From Myxococcales bacterium (GTDB lineage Bacteria > Myxococcota > Polyangia > Nannocystales > Nannocystaceae), in assembly GCA_016793465.1 (NCBI GenBank), contig JAEUJW010000028.1, positions 44,830-108,829 of the forward strand: a stretch of DNA of 64,000 nt, written 5' to 3'. The translations under genes were made by a program, and so were the position numbers. The notes below the pieces were generated by a model. That model saw only the letters and a program-made list of their open reading frames with translations, ran no database searches and had not been told where the DNA came from. Within the stretch, counting starts at the first letter, position 1; each line of letters opens with the position of its first letter. Of this stretch, positions 1-8,130 are shown piece after piece.

Positions 1-827
1 GACGACGGGTACTTGCCCGCCGCCACCCGCAGCGTGCTGCCGTCCGGCGCCGACGCGACCGCGTGGCACAGCGTGGCCCACGCCGTCTCGGGCGTCGTGC
101 CGTCGTTGCCGTCGTCGCCGCCGTCCGCGCTCAGGTGGAACACCGGACCGGGCTCGGGGATCGGGCATGGCAGGCTCGCCGCCGGCGGGAACTGCTGCCT
201 GCAGCCCGACACCAGCGGCACCGCCTCGGGGATCGCCAGCTCGGAGCACGCGCCCCCGCCGCCGAGGCAGCTGCCCGCGGCGCACACGTCACCGCCGTCG
301 GCCACCCCGTCGCAGTCGTTGTCGATCCCGTCGCACACCTCCGTCGTCGGCAGCGCGCAGCCGCCGACGCAGCCGACGCCCTCGACGCACTCGACCTCGC
401 ACACCTCCTCCACCGGCACCTCGCCCTTGCACAGGATCGACACGTCCCCGTCGCAGAAGATGCCGTCCTCCTCGCAGATCGTCCCGGTCGACGTCGACTC
501 CTCGCCGCTCGAGCTGCCCGTCTCGCCCGTCGTCGTCGTCCCCGACCCCGTCGTCGTCGAGCCCGTCTCGCCCGTCGTCGGGTCGAGCCCGCCGGTGGTC
601 GTCCCCGACGTCGTCGTGCCCAGCGTCATGCCCTCCGACACGCCCGACGTCGACGTCGTCCCGCCCGTCGTCGGCGCCGCCCCGGTCGACGGCTCGCCGC
701 CGCTCCCGCTCGAAGACGACGCCGAGGCGGAGCCCTCCGCGGTCCCCACCTCCTCGTCGCCGCACGCGGCCAGCGCCGCCACCACGATCGTCCCGAGGGC
801 CCGTGAAACATCGACAAAGCGAGGCAT
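1..827 (-). CDS. Partial Cys-rich lipoprotein, MopE-like module and start of a beta-helix domain
   Basis: The frame is open to the left edge of the window, so the C-terminus is missing; 275 codons are visible. The ATG at 825-827 opens a lipoprotein signal whose lipobox is LAAC at about residues 19-22. A low-complexity Ser/Thr/Gly linker (repeated TTG and STG) follows to about residue 115. Next comes a Cys-rich module with the motif CDGIDNDCDG, typical of MopE-like metal-binding secreted proteins. The last visible part (HLSADGGDDGNDG... then LRVAAGKYP) resembles the start of a DUF1565/right-handed beta-helix domain. It is probably exported and anchored in the outer membrane. The plus-strand frame over the same DNA is a GC-rich shadow. 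Confidence 0.8.
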   Translation of the reverse strand, partial: MPRFVDVSRALGTIVVAALAACGDEEVGTAEGSASASSSSGSGGEPSTGAAPTTGGTTSTSGVSEGMTLGTTTSGTTTGGLDPTTGETGSTTTGSGTTTTGETGSSSGEESTSTGTICEEDGIFCDGDVSILCKGEVPVEEVCEVECVEGVGCVGGCALPTTEVCDGIDNDCDGVADGGDVCAAGSCLGGGGACSELAIPEAVPLVSGCRQQFPPAASLPCPIPEPGPVFHLSADGGDDGNDGTTPETAWATLCHAVASAPDGSTLRVAAGKYPS

Positions 828-892
828 CGGACCATCCTACTGCCCCGCTCCGCGGGCGTACATGCGCCATTGAGCGCGCCGCCGGGCCCCGC

Positions 893-1636
893 TCAGGTCA
901 TCGGGTGGCGCCGGCGCGCCTCTTCGAGCTCCTCGTCGTTGGTCAGGTGCAGGCGCAGCGGCGTGATCGACACGTAGCCGTGCTCGACGGCCCAGCGGTC
1001 GGTGTCCTCCTCGGTCTCCTCGACCGGCACCACCGTGAACCAGTAGTGCGTGCGCCCGTACGGGTCCTTGCTCGGCACCACCTTGCCGTCGTAGTGCCGC
1101 ACCGACTGCCGGGTCCAGCGCATCCCCAGCGGCGCCGCCGGCAGGTTGACGTTGACCAGCGTCAGCCGCGGGTCGGGCAGCAGCAGCTTCAACACCCGGT
1201 CGACCCACGGCCGCAGCGCCGCGAAGTCCGGCTCGCTGTCGGTCGTCGGCGTGCTGAAGGCGATGCCCCGCACCCCGAACAGCGCCGCCTGCTTGGCCGC
1301 CGCCAGCGTGCCCGAGTGCCACAGCGCGTTCCCGAGGTTGGTGCCGAGGTTGACGCCCGACAGCACCACGTCGACGTGCTCCCAGTGGTGGATGCCCAGG
1401 GCCACACAATCGGCCGGCGTGCCGTTGACCCGAAAGGCCGTCACGCCGCTCGTGAACGCCGCCAGCGGCGTGGGCTTGTACAGCAGCGGACGCGACGCGG
1501 TGATCGAGTGGCTGGCCGACGACATCTCGACGTCCGGCGCGACCACACGGACCTCCCCGAACTCCGCCGCCGCCTGCGCGAGCGCCGCAATACCGGGACT
1601 GTAGATACCGTCGTCGTTGGCGATCAGGATACGCAT
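893..1636 (-). CDS. surE: 5'/3'-nucleotidase SurE
   Basis: The 247-aa protein matches the SurE family in length and motifs. It has NDDG at residues 7-10 (metal site), the SASHSIT segment, and SGVNLGTNLG, the conserved SG.N.G.N block that completes the active site. SurE removes phosphate from nucleoside monophosphates in the cytoplasm and is linked to stationary-phase stress. The start MRILIANDDG is the canonical SurE N-terminus; the reading frame runs further upstream, but that part overlaps the divergent lipid-kinase gene. About 73 bp separate the two divergent starts. Confidence 0.95.
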   Translation of the reverse strand: MRILIANDDGIYSPGIAALAQAAAEFGEVRVVAPDVEMSSASHSITASRPLLYKPTPLAAFTSGVTAFRVNGTPADCVALGIHHWEHVDVVLSGVNLGTNLGNALWHSGTLAAAKQAALFGVRGIAFSTPTTDSEPDFAALRPWVDRVLKLLLPDPRLTLVNVNLPAAPLGMRWTRQSVRHYDGKVVPSKDPYGRTHYWFTVVPVEETEEDTDRWAVEHGYVSITPLRLHLTNDEELEEARRRHPMT

Positions 1637-1709
1637 GGCAACTCCGCGGTCAGGATACTCAAACAGGCCCACCGAGCTATGGATGCCGGGCGCCGAACGT
1701 GCGCAGCTT

Positions 1710-2621
1710 ATGCGGATACTCCTGATCTTCAACCCCGGCGCGGGACCGCAGGACGAGCCCAGCGAGGCCACGCTCCTGCAGCTCATCCGCGACGCCGGCC
1801 ACGACGTCTCCCTGTGCGCGCACGACGACCACGACGGCATCGCCGACTGCAGCGACGGCCACGACCTCGTGGCCATCGCCGGCGGCGACGGCACCGCCGG
1901 ACGCATCGCCCGGCGCCTGCACGGCGCCGCCGTGCCGGTCACCTTCATCCCGACCGGCACCGCCAACAACATCGCCCGGTCGCTCGCGCTCGCCCACCGC
2001 ACGCCCGCCGAACTGATCGCCGGCTGGGCCGAGGCGGAGGTCCGCCGGCTCGACCTCGGCGTCATCGAGGGGCCGATGGGCGCGCGCACCTTCATCGAGG
2101 GCGTCGGCGCCGGCCTGTTCACCCGCACGATGCTCGAGATCGACGCCTTTAAATATCTCGCCGACCTCAGCACCCCGGAGGAGAAGATCGCCGAGGCGCT
2201 GGCGATCTTGACCGACCGCCTGCGCACGTTCAGGACCCGACACATGAACATGCGCCTCGACGGCGAGGACATCTCGGGCGAGTACCTGATGGTCGAGGCC
2301 ATGAACATCCAGTTCGTCGGCCCCAACCTCTACGTCGCCCCCGTCTCCGACCCGGACGACGGCCTGCTGGACATCGTGCTCGTCGGCGAGCAGCAGCGCC
2401 GCGACCTGCTGGCGTACCTCGCGAGCTGGCGGCGGGGCGACCTGCTCGCGCCCCGCCTGCCGACCCGCCGCGGCAAGCACCTGCAGATCGAGTGGCTCGG
2501 CAGCACCCTGCACATCGACGACGAGCCCTGGCCGCCCGAGGGCGAGGGCGAGTACGCGGTGCCCTCGACCATCGACATACGCGTGCACGAGCACGCGCTC
2601 CAGGTGCTCGTCCCCCGCTGA
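1710..2621 (+). CDS. Diacylglycerol kinase-like lipid kinase
   Basis: The 303-aa protein has the DAGK catalytic fold of the bacterial DgkB/YegS group: FNPGAG near the N-terminus, GGDGT in the nucleotide loop, and PTGTANNIARS as the following conserved loop. The C-terminal half (NIQFVGPNLYVAPVSDPDDGLLDIVLV) fits the usual second domain of these enzymes. It probably phosphorylates diacylglycerol or a related lipid with ATP. I chose the ATG at 1710 because MRILLIFNPGAG is the usual beginning; an in-frame ATG at 1683 is an alternative. It is transcribed divergently from surE. Confidence 0.88.
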   Translation: MRILLIFNPGAGPQDEPSEATLLQLIRDAGHDVSLCAHDDHDGIADCSDGHDLVAIAGGDGTAGRIARRLHGAAVPVTFIPTGTANNIARSLALAHRTPAELIAGWAEAEVRRLDLGVIEGPMGARTFIEGVGAGLFTRTMLEIDAFKYLADLSTPEEKIAEALAILTDRLRTFRTRHMNMRLDGEDISGEYLMVEAMNIQFVGPNLYVAPVSDPDDGLLDIVLVGEQQRRDLLAYLASWRRGDLLAPRLPTRRGKHLQIEWLGSTLHIDDEPWPPEGEGEYAVPSTIDIRVHEHALQVLVPR

Positions 2622-2639
2622 GCGCCGGCCGGGCCGCGC

Positions 2640-2816
2640 TCAGCCGGCGACCTTGCGGCCGACGATGAGGCCCGCGATCAGCATGACCGCGAAGATGCCG
2701 ATGAAGACGAAGAACAGGATCTGGGCGATGCCCGACGCCGTCTGCGAGATGCCGGTGAACCCGAACAGAGCCGCGACCAGAGAGATGATGAGGAAGATGA
2801 ACGCCCAACGAAGCAT
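2640..2816 (-). CDS. DUF1328 small membrane protein
   Basis: The 58-aa protein has two hydrophobic segments, about residues 3-19 and 32-53. The pattern [20 protein letters not shown]...GIAQILF fits the DUF1328 (YtjA) family, whose role is unknown and whose members sit in the inner membrane. A strong GGAGG ribosome site lies seven bases before the ATG at 2814-2816. It is convergent with the lipid-kinase gene, with 18 bp between the stops. Confidence 0.9.
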   Translation of the reverse strand: MLRWAFIFLIISLVAALFGFTGISQTASGIAQILFFVFIGIFAVMLIAGLIVGRKVAG

Positions 2817-2929
2817 GGTGGCCTCCTTCCCGAGTCTTTGACCCCCGACCGCGCCCCGCGCCAGCGCGCGACGGGAGCAGAACTTGCGCCCGCTCCCGCC
2901 GTTGTGGCGCGCCCCCTCGCGGCGCCGGT

Positions 2930-3409
2930 CTACAGGCCCGCCGCGCGCTCGGTCGCCGTCCCGGTCCACCACGTCGGCGGCGCCCCGACCGCGAGGTCGT
3001 GCGCCTCGAACCACCGCTCGATCCACAGCTTCACCATGCCGTCGCGGAGCTCGAACCACCGCCCGCGCTCGGCCGGCGCCGCGTGCAGCGCCTCCCTGAA
3101 CCTGCGCAGCGGCTTGGCGCTCCGCAGCGCCCGCTGCAGGTCGTAGCGCAGCCGCTCGCCCTGCACGCCCTCGACGAACCGCTCCATCCACTCGAGCTCG
3201 GTGTGCGCGTCGAGGTGGTCGATCTCGAGGTAGCGCGACGGGTCGCCGTCGATGCGCTCGCGCTCCCCCGGGTCGTCCTCGAACGGGCCCGTCACGCACA
3301 CCTCGCCCGTCGCCGTATCGTAGTAGGAGCGGTTCTCCCGGTCCGGACATTCGATCGCGACCTCGAAATCCTCCCACACCGGACGCGGAGCATCGGGGGA
3401 AATTCGCAT
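2930..3409 (-). CDS. UPF0158 family protein
   Basis: The 159-aa protein looks like the UPF0158 family: an N-terminal DFEVAIEC stretch, then [12 protein letters not shown] (aromatic-Tyr plus TGEV), then a helical acidic C-terminal half with [10 protein letters not shown] and LRYDLQRAL. The function is unknown. The ATG at 3407-3409 is preferred; a GTG two codons upstream is possible. A TTGACA hexamer on the minus strand at 3442-3447 could be a -35 element, but the matching -10 is poor. Confidence 0.75.
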   Translation of the reverse strand: MRISPDAPRPVWEDFEVAIECPDRENRSYYDTATGEVCVTGPFEDDPGERERIDGDPSRYLEIDHLDAHTELEWMERFVEGVQGERLRYDLQRALRSAKPLRRFREALHAAPAERGRWFELRDGMVKLWIERWFEAHDLAVGAPPTWWTGTATERAAGL

Positions 3410-3500
3410 GGCCACGGCACGATGCGCGAACTCGCGCGATATGTCAAGACACGCGACTTATGTGGTCACTTGCGCGAGCCATCGAGGCGATATGCACACA

Positions 3501-4025
3501 TCATTCGCGCATGCACGCCCGCAGCGAGCGCTTGGCCCGGTACAGCAGCGTGGCCACGTGGGCCGCGGAGATCCCGAGCGTGCGGGCCACGTCGTCGCCC
3601 GAGCGCTCCTCGAGCATGCGCAGCGTCACCACCGCCCGCTGGGTGTCGCACAGCTCGAGCACGCAGGCCCGCAGGCGCACGTGCTCCTCGGCCTGGGCGA
3701 TCAGCGCGTCGCTCGACGGCGCGTCCTCGATCAGCGGCAGCTCCTCGAGCGGTCGGTGCGGCAGCGCCAGGAAGTGCCGGCGCCGGCGGTTGCGCGCCAG
3801 GTTGCGGACGATCGTCGCCAGCAGCGCGCCCCACCCGCTCGCGTCGTCCGTCACCTCGCCGCGGCGCGCCATGCCGAGCAGGCTCGCGCAGCCCTCCTGC
3901 ACGCAGTCGACGGCCTCCTCCGGCCCCAGCCCCTCGCCGCGGGCCAGCGCCGCCAGCGAGCCGCGCCCCTGCCGCATCACCGTCGAGAGGCTGTCCAGGA
4001 GGTCGGGTGCGTCGCTGGCGGGCAT
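3501..4025 (-). CDS. ECF-type RNA polymerase sigma factor
   Basis: This 174-aa protein has the two-domain layout of ECF sigma factors. Region 2 includes AVDCVQEGCASLL and LLATIVRNLARNRRRR. Region 4 has a helix-turn-helix, VARTLGISAAHVATLLYRAKRSLR. No extra C-terminal domain is present. A divergent thioredoxin gene begins 87 bp away. No anti-sigma factor is adjacent, so how it is controlled is not visible. The sigma-70-like call is firm; the ECF subgroup was not assigned. Confidence 0.85.
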   Translation of the reverse strand: MPASDAPDLLDSLSTVMRQGRGSLAALARGEGLGPEEAVDCVQEGCASLLGMARRGEVTDDASGWGALLATIVRNLARNRRRRHFLALPHRPLEELPLIEDAPSSDALIAQAEEHVRLRACVLELCDTQRAVVTLRMLEERSGDDVARTLGISAAHVATLLYRAKRSLRACMRE

Positions 4026-4112
4026 GGCAGGGCTATCAAGGTGTCGAGCCGCCAGGATATGACAGGGAGATTTTTCCTGTCATGCCGCCCCGCCCCGGCA
4101 CCTGACCCGGGC

Positions 4113-4457
4113 ATGAGCAACCTGATCTCCGTCGCGGGCGACGCCTTCACCTCCGAGGTCCTGGCCGCCGACGTCCCCGTGCTCGTCGAATTCGTGGCCT
4201 CCTGGTGCGGCCCCTGCCGCGTCCAGAAGCCCCTCCTGGTCGAACTCGCCCGCGAGACCGCCGGCCGTTGCAAGGTCTGCGTCGTCGACGTCGAGGTGAA
4301 CCCGGCGATCGCCGTCCGCTACCGCGTGCACTCCGCGCCGACCCTCATGGTCTTTCGCCGCGGCGAGCCCGTCGCCCTGCGCGTCGGCCTGACCCGCCTG
4401 CCCGCCCTGCGCGAGATGCTCGACCTCGGGGCCCGCCCCGCGGCCACGCGCGCCTGA
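4113..4457 (+). CDS. Thioredoxin-family protein
   Basis: The 114-aa single-domain protein carries the redox site WCGPC at residues 31-35 and a cis-proline segment SAPTLMVF near residue 75. It has no signal peptide, so it should be a cytoplasmic disulfide reductase like TrxA. The start MSNLISVAGDAF matches the usual distance to the CGPC motif. It is divergent from an ECF sigma factor. Its stop lies one base from the stop of the convergent metallophosphoesterase. Confidence 0.93.
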   Translation: MSNLISVAGDAFTSEVLAADVPVLVEFVASWCGPCRVQKPLLVELARETAGRCKVCVVDVEVNPAIAVRYRVHSAPTLMVFRRGEPVALRVGLTRLPALREMLDLGARPAATRA

Positions 4458-4458
4458 C

Positions 4459-5502
4459 TCACCGCGCCCGCGGCACCACCTCGATCACGACGATCTCCGG
4501 CCGGCACAGGAACCGCAGCCGCGGCGCGTACCCGCGTTCCATCCCCACCCCGCGCGACACCACCAGCGTGCGCCCGCCGGCCAGCTCCGTCACGCCCGCG
4601 GCCCACGCCCGCGGCACCCGCGACAGCGTGAGCAGCGGCCCTACCCCCGGCAGCTGCACCTGCCCGCCGTGCGTGTGCCCGGCGACCAGCAGGTCGGCGT
4701 CGATCTGCCCGAGCGCGAAGTCCGGCGCGTGCCCGACCACCACGTGAAACGGCGCCGCCCGCTCGACCTTCTGCCGCGTGTCGAACGACCCCGACAGATC
4801 CAGCCCGGTCACCGCGATCCCGTCCCTCACCTCGGTCCCCGTCCGTTCGAACATCGTCACCGGCAAATCTTTAAAGATCGCCGGCCACGACGGCCCGTCG
4901 ACGTTGCCCGGCACCGCGAACGCTCCGAGCGGCGCGCCGAACCCGAGCTCGCGCATGTACGCGTTGAGCTGGTCGCGCGCCGCCGCGTACGCCGGCCCCT
5001 CCCACTGCTGGATGTAGTCGCCCGGCAGCAGCAGCATGTCGGGCCGCTCCGCCATCGCCGCGGCCAGCGCGCGCCGCTCGTGCTCGCCGAACGCCTCGAG
5101 CTGCAGGTCCGAGACCACCACGATCCGCAGCGGCCGCGGCGCCGTCTCGCTCTCGATCGTCACCCGCGACACCGTCAGCGCGGACGGCTCGACGAAGAAC
5201 GCGTCGACCCCGACCGCCAGGCCCACCGCCCCCACGACCGCGAACACCAGCGCGGCGCCCCGCGCCGTCCGCCACAGCACCAGCGTCAGGGCCAGCGCTA
5301 CCCACACCGTGTGCACGAAGATCGCGTGGCTCATCAGGCGCATCACCCCGAACCCGTCCTCGCCGAGCAGCACCGCCAGCGCCGCCGCGACGCCCAGCGC
5401 CCCGACGATCCCCGGCACCGGCGCCCGCCCGCGCCGCCGCGCCCACACGACCAGCGCCGCCCCGATCGCCAGCATCACCCCGTTGAACATCGCCGTGATC
5501 AC
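4459..5502 (-). CDS. Membrane-anchored metallophosphoesterase
   Basis: The 347-aa protein has about four N-terminal membrane segments (residues ~1-115) and then a calcineurin-like phosphoesterase domain. The metal-site motifs run in order: SDLQLE, GDYIQ, GNVDG, GHAPD and AGHTHGGQ. The layout resembles YkuE/YaeI-type membrane phosphodiesterases acting on lipid or envelope substrates; the substrate here is unknown. I chose the GTG at 5500-5502 because GGGAGG lies six bases upstream; a GTG at 5518-5520 and an ATG at 5488-5490 are alternatives. Confidence 0.88.
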   Translation of the reverse strand: MITAMFNGVMLAIGAALVVWARRRGRAPVPGIVGALGVAAALAVLLGEDGFGVMRLMSHAIFVHTVWVALALTLVLWRTARGAALVFAVVGAVGLAVGVDAFFVEPSALTVSRVTIESETAPRPLRIVVVSDLQLEAFGEHERRALAAAMAERPDMLLLPGDYIQQWEGPAYAAARDQLNAYMRELGFGAPLGAFAVPGNVDGPSWPAIFKDLPVTMFERTGTEVRDGIAVTGLDLSGSFDTRQKVERAAPFHVVVGHAPDFALGQIDADLLVAGHTHGGQVQLPGVGPLLTLSRVPRAWAAGVTELAGGRTLVVSRGVGMERGYAPRLRFLCRPEIVVIEVVPRAR

Positions 5503-5722
5503 GCCGGTCCTCCCGAGCACACGCCAACGCCGCCAGCACCTCCGTCATTCCCGCCGCCGCCGCCTCGCACGCCCCGAGGTCCCCGGGCGGCCGCGTCAGG
5601 CCGCAGCGGCAGGGCGACAGGGCGAGGACAGCGACGATCGCGGCGCGGCGGAGCGTCCCCGCGAACGTGCGTCCGCCCCGCGCCGCGCGGACACTGCGGG
5701 CCGGCGCCCCACCACCGCGGCG

Positions 5723-6490
5723 TCACGGCAAGCCCGCCTCGATCGCCGCCAGCCGCCCGCGCAGCGCCTCCGCGGGCTCGAGGTCCAGCAGCGACCTCAC
5801 CAGGTCCGCCGCCCAGCGCGCGTCGGTCGCCACCGTGCGCTCGCCCTCCTCGGCGATGCGCTCCGCGTCGGCCAGCCAGCGCTCGAGCGCCGCGACCCCC
5901 TCCTCGAGCTCGTCCTGGTCGACCGCCCGGCTGGCCACCGTCAGCGGGTGCTCCAGCTCCGGCGACGCCGGATAGTAGCCGCGCATCGCCTGCCAGTAGC
6001 CGTCGACGTCCTCCTGCGAGCACAGCGGCTGGCCCGCGTCGACGAGCACCGCCAGCGTCGACGCGGCGTTCGCCCGCCCGCTCGCCTCGACGTACGCGAT
6101 CGTCTCCGCCACCCCCGCCCCGAACAGCAGCTCGCGCGCCAGCCCGCACTCGGTGTCGAAGTTCGCCGCCTTGGCCCGCGCCAGCCGCCAGATGTCCTCC
6201 GGCGCGCGCATCAGCCCGACCAGATAACACGCCAGCGCCAGCGACTCCGTCAGCCCCTGCAGCTCGCTGTCCTCGTGCCACAGCACCTCCTGCTCGAGCA
6301 GGAAGCGCAAGAGGCCCGCGTCCTCGGGCCGGCGGTCGTACTGCAGCGCCTGCAGCACCGCCTCGCGCGCCGACTCGTTGCGGTCGAGCTGGTCGTCGTG
6401 CTCGTCGCGCTCCTCGGCGTAGGCCACCGTCTCCCACGCCGAGGGATCGTCACGCAACCTCGCCAGCTGCTCGCGGCTCCTGCGGAACAT
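5723..6490 (-). CDS. Hypothetical protein, acidic and helical
   Basis: I do not recognise this 255-aa protein. It has no signal peptide, membrane segment or familiar catalytic motif. It is rich in Ala, Glu and Leu and predicted mostly helical (for example AVLQALQYDRRPEDAGLL, then LLEQEVLWHEDSEL), like bacterial HEAT/TPR-type scaffolds. Codon use is like that of its neighbours and the opposite-strand frames look worse, so it is probably real. Its start is 47 bp from the divergent pseudouridine synthase, across an AT-rich stretch (tatttaaagaatat) that may hold promoter elements. Confidence 0.7.
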   Translation of the reverse strand: MFRRSREQLARLRDDPSAWETVAYAEERDEHDDQLDRNESAREAVLQALQYDRRPEDAGLLRFLLEQEVLWHEDSELQGLTESLALACYLVGLMRAPEDIWRLARAKAANFDTECGLARELLFGAGVAETIAYVEASGRANAASTLAVLVDAGQPLCSQEDVDGYWQAMRGYYPASPELEHPLTVASRAVDQDELEEGVAALERWLADAERIAEEGERTVATDARWAADLVRSLLDLEPAEALRGRLAAIEAGLP

Positions 6491-6537
6491 ATTTAAAGAA
6501 TATCCTACCCGTGCGCCGTGCTAGCGTGCGCGCCCTC

Positions 6538-7218
6538 GTGGTGACGATCCTCCACCGCGACGACGCCCTCGTCGCCGTCGACAAACCCGCCGGCCTCGCC
6601 GTCCACCGCGGCTGGGCCGACGACGAGGACGTGCTCCTCCAGCGCGTCCGCGACGCCGTCGGCGCCTGGGTCTACCCCGTCCACCGCCTCGACCGCGGCG
6701 CCAGCGGCGTCATCCTGTTCGCCCTCTCCTCGGCGCACGCCGCCGCCCTGCAGGCGCAGTGGACCGCCGGCGCGGTGAGCAAGAAGTACCTGGCGATCGT
6801 GCGCGGCGCCCCGCCCGACGCGGCCGTCATCGACCACCCGATCCCCCGCAGCGAGGACGGCCCGCGCGTCCCGGCCGTCACCGCGATCCGCACGCTCCAC
6901 CGCGCCGGCCGCTACGCCGTCGTCGCCGCCGCCCCGCGCACCGGTCGCCTCCACCAGATCCGCCGCCATTTGAAGCACATCAGCTGCCCGCTGATCGGCG
7001 ACGTCCGCTACGGCAAGGGCGAGCACAACCGGCTGTTCCGCGAGCGCCACGACCTCCACCGCCTCGCCCTCCACGCCCGCGTCCTCCGCCTCGCCCACCC
7101 GACCACCGGCGAACCTTTGATCGTTTCGGCCCCCGTCCCCGACGACCTCGCCCGCGCGTTCGCCGGGCTCGACGCTCCGCCCGCGCTCCTCGACGATCGA
7201 CTCGACGATCTGTGCTGA
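6538..7218 (+). CDS. truC: RluA-family pseudouridine synthase, TruC-like
   Basis: The 226-aa protein carries HRLDRGASGV with the catalytic Asp of RluA-type synthases, then GRLHQIRRHLKHI and GDVRYGKGEHNR. The last two are hallmarks of TruC, which makes pseudouridine 65 in certain tRNAs. There is no S4 domain, as expected for TruC. No ATG precedes the domain; the GTG at 6538 aligns best with the E. coli start (MLEILYQDE against VVTILHRDD). GTG codons at 6511, 6526 and 6541 are alternatives. Confidence 0.9.
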   Translation: MVTILHRDDALVAVDKPAGLAVHRGWADDEDVLLQRVRDAVGAWVYPVHRLDRGASGVILFALSSAHAAALQAQWTAGAVSKKYLAIVRGAPPDAAVIDHPIPRSEDGPRVPAVTAIRTLHRAGRYAVVAAAPRTGRLHQIRRHLKHISCPLIGDVRYGKGEHNRLFRERHDLHRLALHARVLRLAHPTTGEPLIVSAPVPDDLARAFAGLDAPPALLDDRLDDLC

Positions 7219-7222
7219 CCTG

Positions 7223-7354
7223 TCAGTGGCCGATGTACCCGTCCGGGATGTCGTCGCCCACGCACGCGAAGAAGTCCGGCTTGCCCCGCCGCGATCGCCA
7301 CCAGCCGCGCCAGGTCGTCCGGTCGCGCGGGAGCGCCGCCACCGCTCGCTTCAT
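7223..7354 (-). CDS. Small basic protein, 43 aa, unknown
   Basis: This short frame has an ATG at 7352-7354 preceded by a purine-rich GAGAGGGG ribosome site. It encodes a basic, Trp-rich N-terminal half (MKRAVAALPRDRTTW) and ends in VGDDIPDGYIGH. It fills the gap between the convergent truC gene and the sirtuin gene. I do not recognise it. The ribosome site and codon pattern support it, but its size leaves room for chance. Confidence 0.45.
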   Translation of the reverse strand: MKRAVAALPRDRTTWRGWWRSRRGKPDFFACVGDDIPDGYIGH

Positions 7355-7376
7355 CGCCGTCCCCTCTCGCCCGCGA

Positions 7377-8090
7377 TCATACCAGCCGCGGCAGCAGGTC
7401 CTCCGCCCGCCCCAGCACCTCCTCGTCGAAGTCCGGGTGGCGCGGCGACATCGCCTCGCGGTTGACCGAGATCGTCCGCGCCCCCGCGTACTTGGCCGAG
7501 CGCACGAAGTTCGCCGCCGGCGTCACGGTCCCCGACGTGCCCACCGCGACGAACAGGTCGCAGTCCCGCAGCGCCCGCTTGCAGCGCCACTCCGGCTCGA
7601 CCGGCATCGGCTCGTCGAACAGCACCACGTCGGCCCGCATCGGCGCCCCGCAGCGCCCGCACGCGGGGCACTCCGCGGTCGTCATCGCCGCCGTCTCACC
7701 GCACTCCGCGCTGCAGCGCGCCCGCGCCAGCGAGCCGTGCAGCTCGACCACCGCCCGGCTGCCCGCTCGCTGGTGCAGCCCGTCGACGTTCTGCGTGATC
7801 ACCAGCAGCGACTGCCCGGTGCCCAGCCGCGCCTCGAGCCGCGCGAGGGCCACGTGCGCCGCGTTCGGCTCGGCCGCCGCGACCGCCCGCGCCGCCTCCG
7901 CGTGAAACGCCCACACCCGCCGCGGGTCGGCCCGCAGCGCCGCCGCCGAGGACAGCGCCGCGACGTCGACCTCCGCCCACAGCCCGCCGGGCCCGCGATA
8001 CGGCCGCAGCCCCGACGCCACCGAGATCCCCGCGCCGGTCAACACCACGATATTGCGATAGCGATCCCACGCGATCTCCGGCAGGTCCAC
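7377..8090 (-). CDS. SIR2-family NAD-dependent protein deacylase
   Basis: The protein (about 237 aa) has the sirtuin order: GAGISVASGLRPYRG (NAD pocket), TQNVDGLHQRAGS, VELHGS with the catalytic His, four zinc Cys (CSAEC, then CPACGRCG), and VGTSGTV late. It should remove acyl groups from lysines using NAD in the cytoplasm, like CobB. The frame is also open from a TTG at 8106-8108; the GTG at 8088-8090 was preferred. A CobB-type Tyr/Arg desuccinylase pair was not recognised, so substrate range is not called. Confidence 0.9.
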   Translation of the reverse strand: MDLPEIAWDRYRNIVVLTGAGISVASGLRPYRGPGGLWAEVDVAALSSAAALRADPRRVWAFHAEAARAVAAAEPNAAHVALARLEARLGTGQSLLVITQNVDGLHQRAGSRAVVELHGSLARARCSAECGETAAMTTAECPACGRCGAPMRADVVLFDEPMPVEPEWRCKRALRDCDLFVAVGTSGTVTPAANFVRSAKYAGARTISVNREAMSPRHPDFDEEVLGRAEDLLPRLV

Positions 8091-8130
8091 GCCACCAACG
8101 TACGGCAATTCCCGCCGCGCGTGAACCGCC

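Noticed and set aside
3419..3447. TTGACA-based promoter upstream of the UPF0158 gene
   Set aside because: The -35 is perfect but the -10 (CATCGT) is poor; noted in the gene entry rather than called as a promoter.
5503..5722. A possible short lipoprotein upstream of the metallophosphoesterase
   Set aside because: The frame has a hydrophobic stretch with Cys (ALSPCRCG), but no start codon or ribosome site fits, and it runs into other frames.
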